Below are positions 7,213 to 15,453 of a stretch of 20,132 nucleotides of DNA, one piece after another. The notes below the pieces were generated by a model, which was given only the letters and a program-made list of their open reading frames with translations, did no database searches and was not told where the DNA came from. The DNA lies in contig JAGQRA010000875.1 of assembly GCA_020425885.1 (NCBI GenBank), forward strand, positions 1-20,132, read 5' to 3'. The translations under genes were made by a program, and so were the position numbers. Numbering within the stretch: position 1 is the first letter of the stretch; every line of letters starts with the position of its first letter. The stretch comes from Planctomycetota bacterium. GTDB taxonomy: Bacteria; Planctomycetota; UBA1135; UBA2386.

Positions 7213-8184
7213 ATGGACCCCCGGATCGAACGCGCTCGCGAGATCGTGGAGCGCGAAGCCAAGGCCGTTCACCAGGTGGCCGAGCGGCTCGGACCGCCCT
7301 TTCTGCAGGCGCTGGACATGATCCTCGGCCTGCGCGGCCGCGTCGTCACCGCCGGCATGGGCAAGGCCGGCTTCATCGCCCAGAAGATCTCGGCGACGCT
7401 GGCCTCGACCGGCACGCCGTCGATCTTCCTGCATCCCGCAGAAGCCGTCCACGGCGACCTCGGCCGCGTCGAGAAGGGTGACGTGCTGCTGGCATTCAGC
7501 AAGTCGGGCGAGACCGGGGAACTGCTCGAGATGATGCCGCACGTCAAAGCCGTCGGTGTGCCGGCGGTCGGCATCACCCAGGACCGCGGCTCCACTCTGG
7601 GTCGTCACTGCGACCTCGTGCTCGAGCTGGGCCCGATCGACGAGCCGGGGCCGTACGGCCTCGCTCCCAGCTCCTCGACGACGGCGATGCTGGCGCTCGG
7701 TGACGCGCTGGCGCTGGTCGTGCAGGAGAGCCGCAAGTTCGGCCCCGAGGAGTTCGCCCGCTTCCATCCGGGCGGCGATCTCGGCCGCCGCCTGATGCGC
7801 GTCGGCGAGCTGATGCGACAGGGTGCCCGCAGTCCGAGGATCGAGAGCGGCGGCACCGTGCTCGAGGCGATCGGGGTGATGACGCAGACTCCGGGGCGAC
7901 CCGGCGCCACCAGCATCGTCGACAAGGAAGGTCGACTGCTCGGCTTCTTCACCGACGGCGACCTGCGCCGGCTGATCGAGAAGGGCCTGCAGAACCCGCA
8001 CGAGCTGCGCATCGACGAGGTGATGACGGCCAACCCGCGCTCGATCACGACGGAGATGTTCGCGCTCGAAGCGCTGGCCCTGCTGCACCAGTTCACCATC
8101 GACCAGCTGCCGGTCGTCGACGCCGAAGGTCGGCTGCTCGGCCTGCTCGACGTCCAGGATCTGCTCAACCTGAAGATCGGATGA
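7213..8184 (+). CDS. kdsD: D-arabinose-5-phosphate isomerase
   Basis: Interconverts D-ribulose 5-phosphate and D-arabinose 5-phosphate, the first step of Kdo synthesis for LPS. The 323-residue protein has the full KdsD/KpsF layout. A SIS sugar-isomerase domain spans about 30-170, with GMGKAGFIAQKI (Lys51), HPAEAVHGDLG and the phosphate-binding SKSGET (96-101). FHPGGDLG follows, containing the conserved His185. Two CBS domains then run from about 200 to the end, including IVDKEGRLLGFFTDGDLRR and LPVVDAEGRLLGLLDVQDL. It starts at ATG 7213 with no ribosome binding site but a close -10 element. The ATG of kdsC overlaps its stop. GutQ-type paralogues have the same domains, but the kdsC neighbour makes KdsD the natural call. 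Confidence 0.95.
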   Translation: MDPRIERAREIVEREAKAVHQVAERLGPPFLQALDMILGLRGRVVTAGMGKAGFIAQKISATLASTGTPSIFLHPAEAVHGDLGRVEKGDVLLAFSKSGETGELLEMMPHVKAVGVPAVGITQDRGSTLGRHCDLVLELGPIDEPGPYGLAPSSSTTAMLALGDALALVVQESRKFGPEEFARFHPGGDLGRRLMRVGELMRQGARSPRIESGGTVLEAIGVMTQTPGRPGATSIVDKEGRLLGFFTDGDLRRLIEKGLQNPHELRIDEVMTANPRSITTEMFALEALALLHQFTIDQLPVVDAEGRLLGLLDVQDLLNLKIG

Positions 8185-8738
8185 TCCCTCGACCGCTCGT
8201 CGCTGGCCGCGCCATGCCGGACCAGGCAACCCTGGCCGACATCCGCATGCTGCTGCTCGACGTCGACGGCGTCCTGACCGATGGTCGCATCTGGTTCGAC
8301 GCGGCCGGCACCGAGTGCAAGTCCTTCCACGTCCACGACGCCGCCGGGATGTTCTACTGGCATCGCAGCGGCGGACTGTCGGGCTTTCTCTCGGGACGCG
8401 GCGGTGACGTCGTCGAACGTCGCGCCCGCGATCTGAAGATCACCGATGTCATGCTGTGGCGGCTCGACAAGAAGGAGGCGTTCGCCGAGATGCTCGACCG
8501 ACAGGGTCTCGAGCCGCGGCAGGTGGCCTACATGGGCGACGACCTGCTCGATCTGCCGGTGCTGCGAGCCGCCGGATTCGCCGCCACCGTTCCCGAGGCG
8601 CGCGCCGAGCTCGCCGAGGCCGTGCACTTCGTCACCTCGAGATCCGCTGGTTTCGGCGCCGCGCGCGACGTCATCGAGGTCCTGCTGCAGGCCCGTGGCG
8701 CGTGGGCAGACGTGCTCCGCCACGAGGGCCGACCGTGA
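8181..8738 (+). CDS. kdsC: 3-deoxy-D-manno-octulosonate 8-phosphate phosphatase
   Basis: Removes phosphate from Kdo 8-phosphate to give Kdo, which then enters lipid A-core assembly. The 185-residue protein is a capless HAD phosphatase of normal length. Motif I is LLLDVDGVLTDG (Asp27 nucleophile, Asp29 acid/base), motif II is in GFLSGRGG, and motif IV is AYMGDDLLDLPVL. Between them, KSFHVHDAAGM resembles the KxFxxxDGxG segment conserved in KdsC. ATG 8181 overlaps the kdsD stop (ATGA); an in-frame ATG at 8214 is an alternative that would remove 11 residues lying before the conserved fold. The gene ends by overlapping the start of the LptC-like gene (GTGA). The kdsD-kdsC-lptC order matches the well-known E. 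coli yrb locus. Confidence 0.93.
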   Translation: MIPRPLVAGRAMPDQATLADIRMLLLDVDGVLTDGRIWFDAAGTECKSFHVHDAAGMFYWHRSGGLSGFLSGRGGDVVERRARDLKITDVMLWRLDKKEAFAEMLDRQGLEPRQVAYMGDDLLDLPVLRAAGFAATVPEARAELAEAVHFVTSRSAGFGAARDVIEVLLQARGAWADVLRHEGRP

Positions 8739-11665
8739 AACGTCTGGTCCTGTTCCTGCTCCTCGTCGGCGGCGGCTTCCTGTTGCTCCACCAGCTCGTC
8801 GGCGGCGATCTGTTCGCTCCGTCGACCGCGGCCGGTGAGAAGGACACGACTCCGGGCACCACGCCCCGGGGCGCCGGCGTCGGGATCCGTCAGGGCGCGT
8901 TCGGCGCCACCGCCGAGTCGAGTGGAGAGCTGCGCTACTCCAAGCCCCGTGAGATCCCGCAGCCCGACGGCAGCGTGCTCAAGGAGACCGTCTTCTCGTT
9001 GCACGCGAAGGACAGTCGTCCGCTCGGCAGCGGCCTGCAGGAACTCGACGACGTCCTGGTCACGCTGTTCGAACGTGGCGTACCGGCCGCGACCATCACC
9101 GCCTCGCGCGCGCTCGTTGCCCTCGGCACCGACAAGAACGGCGAACCTTCGTTCGACGTCGACAAGGAAGTCACCTTGCACGATGCCGTCTTCGCCACCC
9201 TGGAAGGCAGTCGGGCGCAAGGCCTGCGACTCGAGATGGACCGCGCCAACGCGCTGGTCGACGACAAGGAGCTCCATCTCTACACCCCGGCGGCGGACGA
9301 TCCGGTGCGGCTCCGTTTCGCCGGCGAACGCGACATCACCCTGTCCGGCAAGGGTCTGCAGGCGCGCTTGCCGAGCGATCGCAACGGCGCCCTGCAGCGC
9401 ATCGACATCGTCATCCTGAGCGAGTCGGTGATCGCCACCGACGGCGCCTCGATCCGCGCCCGCGGGCGCCTGCACTACACCGAGGACACCGCCAATCGCG
9501 CCGGTCGGCTGTCGCTCGACGAGCACGTCGAGCTGCAGTTCGATCGCGGTGCGAAGCTCGCGGTCGCCGGCCACGCCGGCCTCGGCGCCGGCGCGGTCAC
9601 GGCGACCGGCGATCAGCTGATGGCGTGGATCACGCGCGATGCCGGGCTCGGAACCAGACCCGCGACGAGCGAACGCAGCGCCTGGCGGCTGCTGCAGCTG
9701 AGCGGTGCGCCGGCCAGGGTCGACCTCGCCGGGCTGCACCTGTCGACGCCGCGTCTCTCGATCCTGCCGGGCCTGCATGGCGCGCCGTTCTGGATCACTG
9801 CATCCGGCGGCGCCTCAGAGATCGAAGTGGGCGGCGCGCCCGGCGGACCGACGGCGACGACGATCCGCGCCCGCTCGCCGCGCCACATCCATCTGTGGCA
9901 GGCCGGCGAGCATCTGGGTGCGATCCATCGCGCCTTCGGTTTCCCGCAGTGGACGATCGCCCCGATCGATCACATGCGGGTCGTGGCGCTCGAGGGCCAG
10001 ACGCACCTCGAAGACGGTGAACGGTCGGTCGAGGCAGGTCGCGGCGTGCATGTCTTCCACCCCGATCCCGGGCGGCGCGGCGTCATCGCGCGCGGCTTCG
10101 GCGAAGTCGCTCTCGACCAACCCGCGACGGCCGCGCGCGATCGGCTGCACATCGAAGGCAACGACGGTTTCCGTCTGCTCGCCGACGAAGATCGCGAGAC
10201 GTTCGATCTCGGGCCGAAGACCGCGATCGAAGGCTGGCGCACGCATCGCTACCGACTGCAACACGGCGAGCTGAAGGTGCAGGGCAGCGGATCTTGCCGA
10301 CTCGAGCGCGACGCCGAGAGCACCGTGGTTTCATTGCAGGCCGGCGACGAGGCGATCGCTGCCGACCTTCGTCGACACGGCGTCCAGCTGGACAACGTGC
10401 GCTGGCTCCAGACCGAACTCGACGACCACGAGCTGCGGTGGTTCCGGCTGGCCGGGATCCCGGCCACGGCGACCGTCAAGCTTGATGGCGAGACGTTCAT
10501 CGCCACGGCGCCACGGCTCGAACAGACGGGTCGCGCGTCGCTGCGCATGTCGACCCCCGATGCCGCCGAGCCCGAGCGTTGGCGCGGCCTGCAAAACGCG
10601 GACTTCCTGCCGCGCCTCCAGCGCGAGCAGCCGGCCACGGCCATGCGGGCGGCGCAGACGGTCGCCACGACGGCGCCTTCGATCGACATCCTCTATCTCG
10701 GTGACCGCGACGTGCTGGTCGACGCCCGGGCCGATCGCGACCACATGGCACACATCGAAGCGACCCTCGCCCAGGGTCCCGGCTCACCCCAGACCGACGT
10801 CTCGTTGGCGGCGAGGCGACTGCGGGCGCTGCCGTTCGCGATCTCGCCGATCGCCGCGGGCTTTCACGCCGGCGGAACGGGACCGGTCGAGCTGCTGCCG
10901 TTCACGCCATGGCGCAGTCCATGGCTGCTCTGCGACGAGGTCCTGAACGCCCGCATCGGCGGCCCGGGGGCGGCGACGTTCGAAGGCTCGGCGCATCGCA
11001 TGCTGCTCTCGGCCGGCGCCCAATCAGGCCTGCTGATCGGCGACCCCGAGACCCTGGAGCCGGCGCAGGCGACGCGAAGCTCCGCCGATCGGGTGATCAC
11101 GGCGCGCGGCGCCCAGGTCCGCATGTCGCGCGACGAGAAGATGCACCTGCAGGCCTTCCGCGCCTTCCCGGGCCGATCGACCACGGTGTTGCCGGAGATC
11201 GAGACCCACAGCACCGCCGGCAGCGGCGTGCTCTCCCACATGCGTGCGTCGTGTCGGGGCGACATCGAGGTCGTGCCGAAGCAGGTCCTGTTCCACGGGC
11301 CGGTCTCGGTCCACAGCATCGACGCCGACGGGTCGAGGCGCGAGGACGGACTCGGCATCGTGGCGCGCGAGCTGAGCATGGATCTGCATCCCGAGTCAGG
11401 CGAGGTCCTGCGCGCGTTCGGTCGCGACGTCGAGCTCGACTGGTCGCGGGTCGCGGGTCGCGCCGCCGAGATGGATCTCGACCTGCGCTGGAACCGCTGC
11501 GTCGCCCGCGATCCCGACGGTGCCCGCGTGACCCTGGCCAACGGTCGGGTGATCACCGGCGAGAAGGTGACGGTGAACTATCAGACGCTCGCGTTCTCGG
11601 GCTACAAGGTCCGGGTCGAACAGCAGGCGGACGACGGACTCGACGACAGGGTGGTGCCGCGTTGA
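8735..11665 (+). CDS. Giant LptC-like / OstA-fold periplasmic LPS-transport protein
   Basis: A 976-residue protein in the place of lptC (about 190 residues in E. coli). Residues 3-20 form one membrane anchor (RLVLFLLLVGGGFLLLHQL), followed by a Thr/Gly/Pro linker. From about 65 to 215 the sequence alternates like LptC: FSLHAKDSRPLGSG, then a VTLFERGVPAATITASRALV strand pair, then VTLHDAVFATL. Later parts keep recurring to OstA/LptA-like strands, for example LSLDEHVELQFDRGAKLAV, VLFHGPVSVHSIDADGS, RAFGRDVELDW and a typical end, VITGEKVTVNYQTLAFSGY. This suggests several beta-jellyroll units in one chain. It could carry LPS across the periplasm by itself, merging LptC and LptA; no separate lptA or lptB is seen. 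The start is a GTG overlapping the kdsC stop, with a weak GAGGG upstream. Homology to LptC is judged from pattern and context, so the middle region remains uncertain. Confidence 0.65.
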   Translation: MKRLVLFLLLVGGGFLLLHQLVGGDLFAPSTAAGEKDTTPGTTPRGAGVGIRQGAFGATAESSGELRYSKPREIPQPDGSVLKETVFSLHAKDSRPLGSGLQELDDVLVTLFERGVPAATITASRALVALGTDKNGEPSFDVDKEVTLHDAVFATLEGSRAQGLRLEMDRANALVDDKELHLYTPAADDPVRLRFAGERDITLSGKGLQARLPSDRNGALQRIDIVILSESVIATDGASIRARGRLHYTEDTANRAGRLSLDEHVELQFDRGAKLAVAGHAGLGAGAVTATGDQLMAWITRDAGLGTRPATSERSAWRLLQLSGAPARVDLAGLHLSTPRLSILPGLHGAPFWITASGGASEIEVGGAPGGPTATTIRARSPRHIHLWQAGEHLGAIHRAFGFPQWTIAPIDHMRVVALEGQTHLEDGERSVEAGRGVHVFHPDPGRRGVIARGFGEVALDQPATAARDRLHIEGNDGFRLLADEDRETFDLGPKTAIEGWRTHRYRLQHGELKVQGSGSCRLERDAESTVVSLQAGDEAIAADLRRHGVQLDNVRWLQTELDDHELRWFRLAGIPATATVKLDGETFIATAPRLEQTGRASLRMSTPDAAEPERWRGLQNADFLPRLQREQPATAMRAAQTVATTAPSIDILYLGDRDVLVDARADRDHMAHIEATLAQGPGSPQTDVSLAARRLRALPFAISPIAAGFHAGGTGPVELLPFTPWRSPWLLCDEVLNARIGGPGAATFEGSAHRMLLSAGAQSGLLIGDPETLEPAQATRSSADRVITARGAQVRMSRDEKMHLQAFRAFPGRSTTVLPEIETHSTAGSGVLSHMRASCRGDIEVVPKQVLFHGPVSVHSIDADGSRREDGLGIVARELSMDLHPESGEVLRAFGRDVELDWSRVAGRAAEMDLDLRWNRCVARDPDGARVTLANGRVITGEKVTVNYQTLAFSGYKVRVEQQADDGLDDRVVPR

Positions 11666-14097
11666 GGTCGGGGGTTCGCCTCATGGCGTCGGTCGCAGCG
11701 GCCATTCTCGTCGCCGCCAACTCCAGCGCGCAGCACGACGGCACCGCGAACGGCACCGGCCGACCCTCCACCGCCCGCGCCGAACTGCGTTATGGGGTCG
11801 AGGCGCACTGGCTCGAGAACACACCGCGCGAGGACTTCGACGAGACCCGCCTGTTCGGCGGTTTCGTCTTCGCGATCCCGAACCTGGGCCTCGAGATCCG
11901 CGGCACCAATGCGCTGATCCTCACCGACATCGAGACCCGCGCCCTGCTCGATCAGCCATCCGCATCGGGATTGCCGCGCCGCGGCATCGAGCCGCCCGCA
12001 CCCCGCCGGCACCTGTCGGGTGCGGCGGCCCGATCACGCATCGAGCGGACGATGCAGACCTTCGGCAACAGCCGGCCGGTCGCCGATGCGGCCTCGGCCG
12101 ACCGCGCCCTCGATCTGGTCCGTTTCCTCTACTTCGAAGGCGGCATCCTGGTCCTGCGCGACGGCGTCGAGCTGCTGCGCAGCGAACGGCTGTGGATCGC
12201 ACCGCTCGAGGACCGCGTCACGGCCGAGGAGGTCGAGCTCCGCTACGTCACGGCGAAGAGCAACGGCGAGGCGGCGATCGTCGTCCGCGCCCCGAAGCTG
12301 ACGAAGATCGGCTCGCGGTGGACCGGGCGCGACCTCTCGCTCACGACCTGCACCGCCGCCGAGCCGCACTTCGCGCTGGCGCTGGGCGAAGCCGAGATCA
12401 TCGAACGCGACGGCGAACTCGAGGTCAGGTCGCGAGGGCAGCACCTGCAACTCGGCGGCGTCGACGTGCTGCCCCTTCCGGACGCCCACTTCTTCACCGG
12501 CAGCCAGAGTCAGTTCCCGATCAAGCGCGCCAGCCTCGGCTACTCGGGCAAGGAGGGCATCGAAGCCGAGGTCGTGGTCGGGCTGCCTTGGAACACGACC
12601 GGCGGCCAGCTGCACCATTGGTTGACGGGGCGCGAGGCCGACGAGTTCAGGGGCAATTGGGAGCTCGGGGTAGGCTTCGTCGCGGCGCGCGGAGTGCCGC
12701 TGCGCCCGGCCTTCGACTACCGCGTGCCGGGCCTCTACGAGGGGCGCACCGAGGCGTTCTGGCTCGACGACTCGGGGCGCGATCGGCGCGAGATTCAGGC
12801 CAACCTCGACGGCAGCCCGATCGACGCTCGCAGCCGCGGGCTGATCCGATCGCAGAACCGGATCCATCTCGGCGACGACTCGCACGTCGACCTGCAGGCC
12901 TTCTCGGCGAGCGACCCTGCCGTGCTGTCCGAGTTCCATGCCGGTGACTACCGCAACTCCGAACTGCCCGAGACCAGCGGCTACCTGCACCACCAGACCG
13001 GCAACCACCTGATCACCTTCGGCGCCCGCACCAACCTCGATGACTTCAGCTACCGCGACAACCGTTCGCTGGCACCGCGCTTCATCGAGGAGCTGCCGGT
13101 CCTGACCTGGCACTGGTTGGCCGAGACCCTCGGCGAGACGCCCTGGGAGACGCCGATCGTCCTCGACGTCGCCACCGAGCTCGGCCAGCGTCGCAGCGAC
13201 TTCGATCCTCATGCGGCCATCAAGACACCGGATCGAACCTTCCGCGCCGATCAGCACATCGAGCTGTCGGCGCCGTTCGCGCTCGGCGCCTTGAGCGTCC
13301 GTCCCTTCCTCGCCGCCCGCGGCACCTACTACGACAACTCGATCCATGGTGGCGACGAGTCACGCATCGGCTTGGAAGGCGGCGTCCAGCTCGGCACCCG
13401 GATGTCGCGCGTCTTCCAGTGGACCGATGATCAAGGCAGCACCGCGGTCCGCCATGTCATGGCGCCGCGGCTGTCGTTCATGAATCGGTTCCACGTCGAC
13501 GACCGCCCCGGCGAATTCCACCAGTTCGACGCCACCGACGCGCTCACCGAACGGCAGCTCGTCCGCGTCGAGCTGCGCAATCTGCTGCAGCACACCGAGC
13601 CCGGCACCGACGCCACGGCCTCGCGCGACTTCCTGATGCTCGACCTCGCCCAGGACTTCTGGCCCGACGCGGCGCGCGACAACGCGGGCGACAACCTCGG
13701 CCTGTTCTACTACGACCTCATGGTGAGGCCGCGCGGCGATTGGCTGCCGTTCGGGTCGGTGTCATTCGCGCTCTACGGCGACCACGATTGGCGCAGCGGC
13801 CTGCGCACGCTCGACTGCGAGCTGCAGTTCGGCCCGATCGCCGGCGTCACTTGGAGCGCCGAATACCGGACCGACCGTGTCGTCGACGGCGCCGTCGGCG
13901 TCTCGGCCAGCACCGTGCTCTACGATCGCTGGAGCCTGTTCGCCAACAGCCTCTACGACCTGCAGAACGACCGCTGGCTCACCTACGGATTCGGCCTTCA
14001 ACGCCACGATCACGATTGGTCGATCGCCCTCTCGGGTGGCTTCGATCCCTTCACCGACCAGACCACGTTCCGCGTCGAGTTCGTGCCGATCCTTTAG
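11662..14097 (+). CDS. lptD: LPS-assembly outer-membrane protein LptD (OstA-like)
   Basis: LptD is the outer-membrane beta-barrel that inserts LPS into the outer leaflet. The 811-residue length fits (E. coli 784). Residues 1 to about 24 are a signal peptide (VRLMASVAAAILVAANSSAQ). An N-terminal jellyroll covers roughly 140-260, with LRDGVELLRSERLWIAP and LSLTTCTAAEPHFALALGEAEI, matching the LptD region around its conserved plug-side Cys; LGGVDVLPLP then corresponds to the 'gvPvlYlP' strand. From about 285 to the end are alternating amphipathic strands, including VRHVMAPRLSF (family 'RHvl.P.lsy') and a C-terminal strand ending VEFVPIL. Only two Cys exist, 230 and 719. The start is a TTG overlapping the upstream stop (TTGA); the in-frame ATG seven codons later is an alternative. 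Divergence from proteobacterial LptD is large, so the call rests on pattern and operon position. Confidence 0.8.
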   Translation: MRSGVRLMASVAAAILVAANSSAQHDGTANGTGRPSTARAELRYGVEAHWLENTPREDFDETRLFGGFVFAIPNLGLEIRGTNALILTDIETRALLDQPSASGLPRRGIEPPAPRRHLSGAAARSRIERTMQTFGNSRPVADAASADRALDLVRFLYFEGGILVLRDGVELLRSERLWIAPLEDRVTAEEVELRYVTAKSNGEAAIVVRAPKLTKIGSRWTGRDLSLTTCTAAEPHFALALGEAEIIERDGELEVRSRGQHLQLGGVDVLPLPDAHFFTGSQSQFPIKRASLGYSGKEGIEAEVVVGLPWNTTGGQLHHWLTGREADEFRGNWELGVGFVAARGVPLRPAFDYRVPGLYEGRTEAFWLDDSGRDRREIQANLDGSPIDARSRGLIRSQNRIHLGDDSHVDLQAFSASDPAVLSEFHAGDYRNSELPETSGYLHHQTGNHLITFGARTNLDDFSYRDNRSLAPRFIEELPVLTWHWLAETLGETPWETPIVLDVATELGQRRSDFDPHAAIKTPDRTFRADQHIELSAPFALGALSVRPFLAARGTYYDNSIHGGDESRIGLEGGVQLGTRMSRVFQWTDDQGSTAVRHVMAPRLSFMNRFHVDDRPGEFHQFDATDALTERQLVRVELRNLLQHTEPGTDATASRDFLMLDLAQDFWPDAARDNAGDNLGLFYYDLMVRPRGDWLPFGSVSFALYGDHDWRSGLRTLDCELQFGPIAGVTWSAEYRTDRVVDGAVGVSASTVLYDRWSLFANSLYDLQNDRWLTYGFGLQRHDHDWSIALSGGFDPFTDQTTFRVEFVPIL

Positions 14098-14100
14098 GTG

Positions 14101-14163
14101 CCAGGACCAAATACCACCTCTGGCCTGCGGCGTGGCGGAACGGAGGTGGTGGCTCGTGCCTGG
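14101..14163 (+). terminator. Possible terminator hairpin after lptD
   Basis: ACCACCTC (14113-14120) pairs with GAGGTGGT (14143-14150), and an outer CCAGG (14101-14105) can pair with CCTGG (14159-14163). It starts four bases after the lptD stop. There is no T-run, so intrinsic termination is uncertain; a REP-type element is an alternative. Confidence 0.35.
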
Positions 14164-14170
14164 TCGCGTC

Positions 14171-14271
14171 GCCGTGCCGCGTCGCGGCGTGCGAACATCC
14201 GGCGGCACGCCGCAGCGGCGCTGGATGCTATCGTCTCGTCGTCGATGCCGTGCCGCGTTGCGGCGTGCGAA
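14171..14271. repeat. Direct repeat pair, 25 bp with 24 matches, palindromic core
   Basis: Copies at 14171-14195 and 14247-14271 differ at one base (C against T in the centre). In the first copy the core is a perfect inverted repeat, GCCGCG-T-CGCGGC. GCGGCGTGC at 14185-14193 can also pair with GCACGCCGC at 14205-14213. The 76-base offset and the position between convergent genes suit an extragenic palindromic element. Confidence 0.6.
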
Positions 14272-14348
14272 GAATCAGAACCGGAGCGGCGCGCGCAGCG
14301 CGCGGCGAGGTCCTGAGCGCGGTCGCACGCGCAGCGGGCGAGCGACGC

Positions 14349-15359
14349 TCAGAACGACCAGCCGATCGAGAGCAGGACGCGGTGGTCGGTGCGCTTCAGG
14401 CCCGGCGACGGCGTGTTGTCGTAGTCCATGACGTGCGCCAGCGAGGCGATCATGCTGCCGCTGAGGTTGGTGATGAGCTCGGTCTTCATCTGCAGGTAGA
14501 CGTCGTTGCTGTCCTCGAGCGAGGGGTATGCCTCGACGCTGTGGTTGAGCTTGGTGTCCTTGGTCATCTGGTGCGCCAGCTTGTAGGCGACACGGGCGGC
14601 GACGTAGTCCTTGGACGGCGTGTTGGAGCGGTAGGTCTCGTCGAAGTAGGACAGACCGGCTTCCGCGGTGAGCTGGGTCGTATCGTCGTCGATCAACGTG
14701 TAACCGACACCGGCGCCGGCCGTGAGGCGCAGGTCGAGGTCGGCGAACGTGTCACCGAGCACGCGGGTCGTGAGCAGCGCGTACCAGCGCTCGTCGATGA
14801 AGTAGTCGTACTTGGCGCCCGCCCCGGCCCGACGCTGCGTCAGGTTCCAGTCGGCGCCGACCGGCTTGTCCTCGGCGTAGTCCCAGTGGGCATCGACCGT
14901 GATGCGATCGGCATCGGTCTTGCGCACGGCCTCGCCGGTGGCACCGACAGTGCGACGGCGGGTGTTGCCGTCGACCCACATGCCGTTGAACGCCACCGAA
15001 CCCGTCCACTTCGGCTCCTCGGCCGGCGGCGGGTTGATCATGTCGACGCTGTCCAGGGGAATGGCGGCGCCGCCCCCGAAGACACACAGGCTGGCATCCT
15101 CGATACCCGTGATGCGCCGCCGCAGCGACTCCCCGGTGACGGTCTGGAGTTCGACCTGATCCGCGGTCACGAGGTTCGTGATCTCGGTCAGGCCGACGAT
15201 GATCTCGCCCAGTACCGGCGACACGATCGTCACCTTGCCATCGGCCATCGTTCGGATGGCGCCGGAGACGACGTCCCCGTTGGTGAGGGTGAGGCAGTCC
15301 TGCGCCATGGCGATCGTGGTGAGCGCGGCGCTGATTGAAAACGTACGGAAGAGCTGCAT
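14349..15359 (-). CDS. DUF481 (YdiY-like) outer-membrane beta-barrel protein
   Basis: An outer-membrane protein of unknown role; DUF481 proteins such as YdiY are called salt-stress-induced, but no activity is established. The 336-residue product begins with a signal peptide (residues 1 to about 20, FRTFSISAALTTIAMAQ). Next comes a small beta domain, about 20-110, with LTLTNGDVVSGAI and VSPVLGEIIVGLTEITNL, a 'NGD..G.I' pattern I associate with planctomycete-type DUF481 proteins. A barrel follows from about 120: KWTGSVAFNGMWVDGNTRRR, then alternating strands ending HRVLLSIGWSF with the C-terminal Phe typical of BAM substrates. The start is ATG 15359, preceded by GGAG with six-base spacing; an in-frame ATG at 15371 would add four residues. 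Convergent with lptD, divergent from the FUN14 gene. Confidence 0.8.
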   Translation of the reverse strand: MQLFRTFSISAALTTIAMAQDCLTLTNGDVVSGAIRTMADGKVTIVSPVLGEIIVGLTEITNLVTADQVELQTVTGESLRRRITGIEDASLCVFGGGAAIPLDSVDMINPPPAEEPKWTGSVAFNGMWVDGNTRRRTVGATGEAVRKTDADRITVDAHWDYAEDKPVGADWNLTQRRAGAGAKYDYFIDERWYALLTTRVLGDTFADLDLRLTAGAGVGYTLIDDDTTQLTAEAGLSYFDETYRSNTPSKDYVAARVAYKLAHQMTKDTKLNHSVEAYPSLEDSNDVYLQMKTELITNLSGSMIASLAHVMDYDNTPSPGLKRTDHRVLLSIGWSF

Positions 15360-15418
15360 TCGGTTCTCCATGGAGTCAGATGAGTGACAGGACGAAACCG
15401 CCGAGGCCGAGCCTGCTC

Positions 15419-15435
15419 AAGGGGAAAAACCCCTT
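15419..15435. promoter_or_regulatory. Short perfect inverted repeat between divergent genes
   Basis: AAGGGG-AAAAA-CCCCTT, with six-base arms and a five-A loop, sits 33 bases before the FUN14 start and about 60 bases from the DUF481 start. It stands out as A-rich in GC-rich DNA. An operator for one or both genes is plausible; it lies just upstream of the predicted -10 at 15454. Confidence 0.35.
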
Positions 15436-15453
15436 CAATGTGTCCGCGAGCGC

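Larger units (their letters stand above)
14098..14348. other. Gene-free interval between convergent lptD and DUF481 genes, rich in hairpins
   Basis: No supported gene lies here. The interval holds an inverted repeat just after the lptD stop, a 25-base direct repeat in two nearly identical copies with internal palindromes, and a TATCGT hexamer at 14229-14234. The last lies ten bases before an ATG that opens a 23-codon reading frame; that frame has no recognisable family and is not called a gene. Confidence 0.6.

Noticed and set aside
6333..7481. Plus-strand open frame of 382 codons opposite scpA and into kdsD
   Set aside because: Overlaps two recognised genes in wrong frames and begins in the complement of the Gln/Glu tail; no family features.
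12034..13347. Minus-strand open frame of 437 codons inside lptD
   Set aside because: It is an antisense shadow: no motifs, no start signal, and the plus strand reads as a signal peptide plus beta-barrel.
14098..14348. CRISPR array or attachment site
   Set aside because: Only two repeat copies with unequal context, no spacer regularity, and no cas, integrase or tRNA gene nearby.
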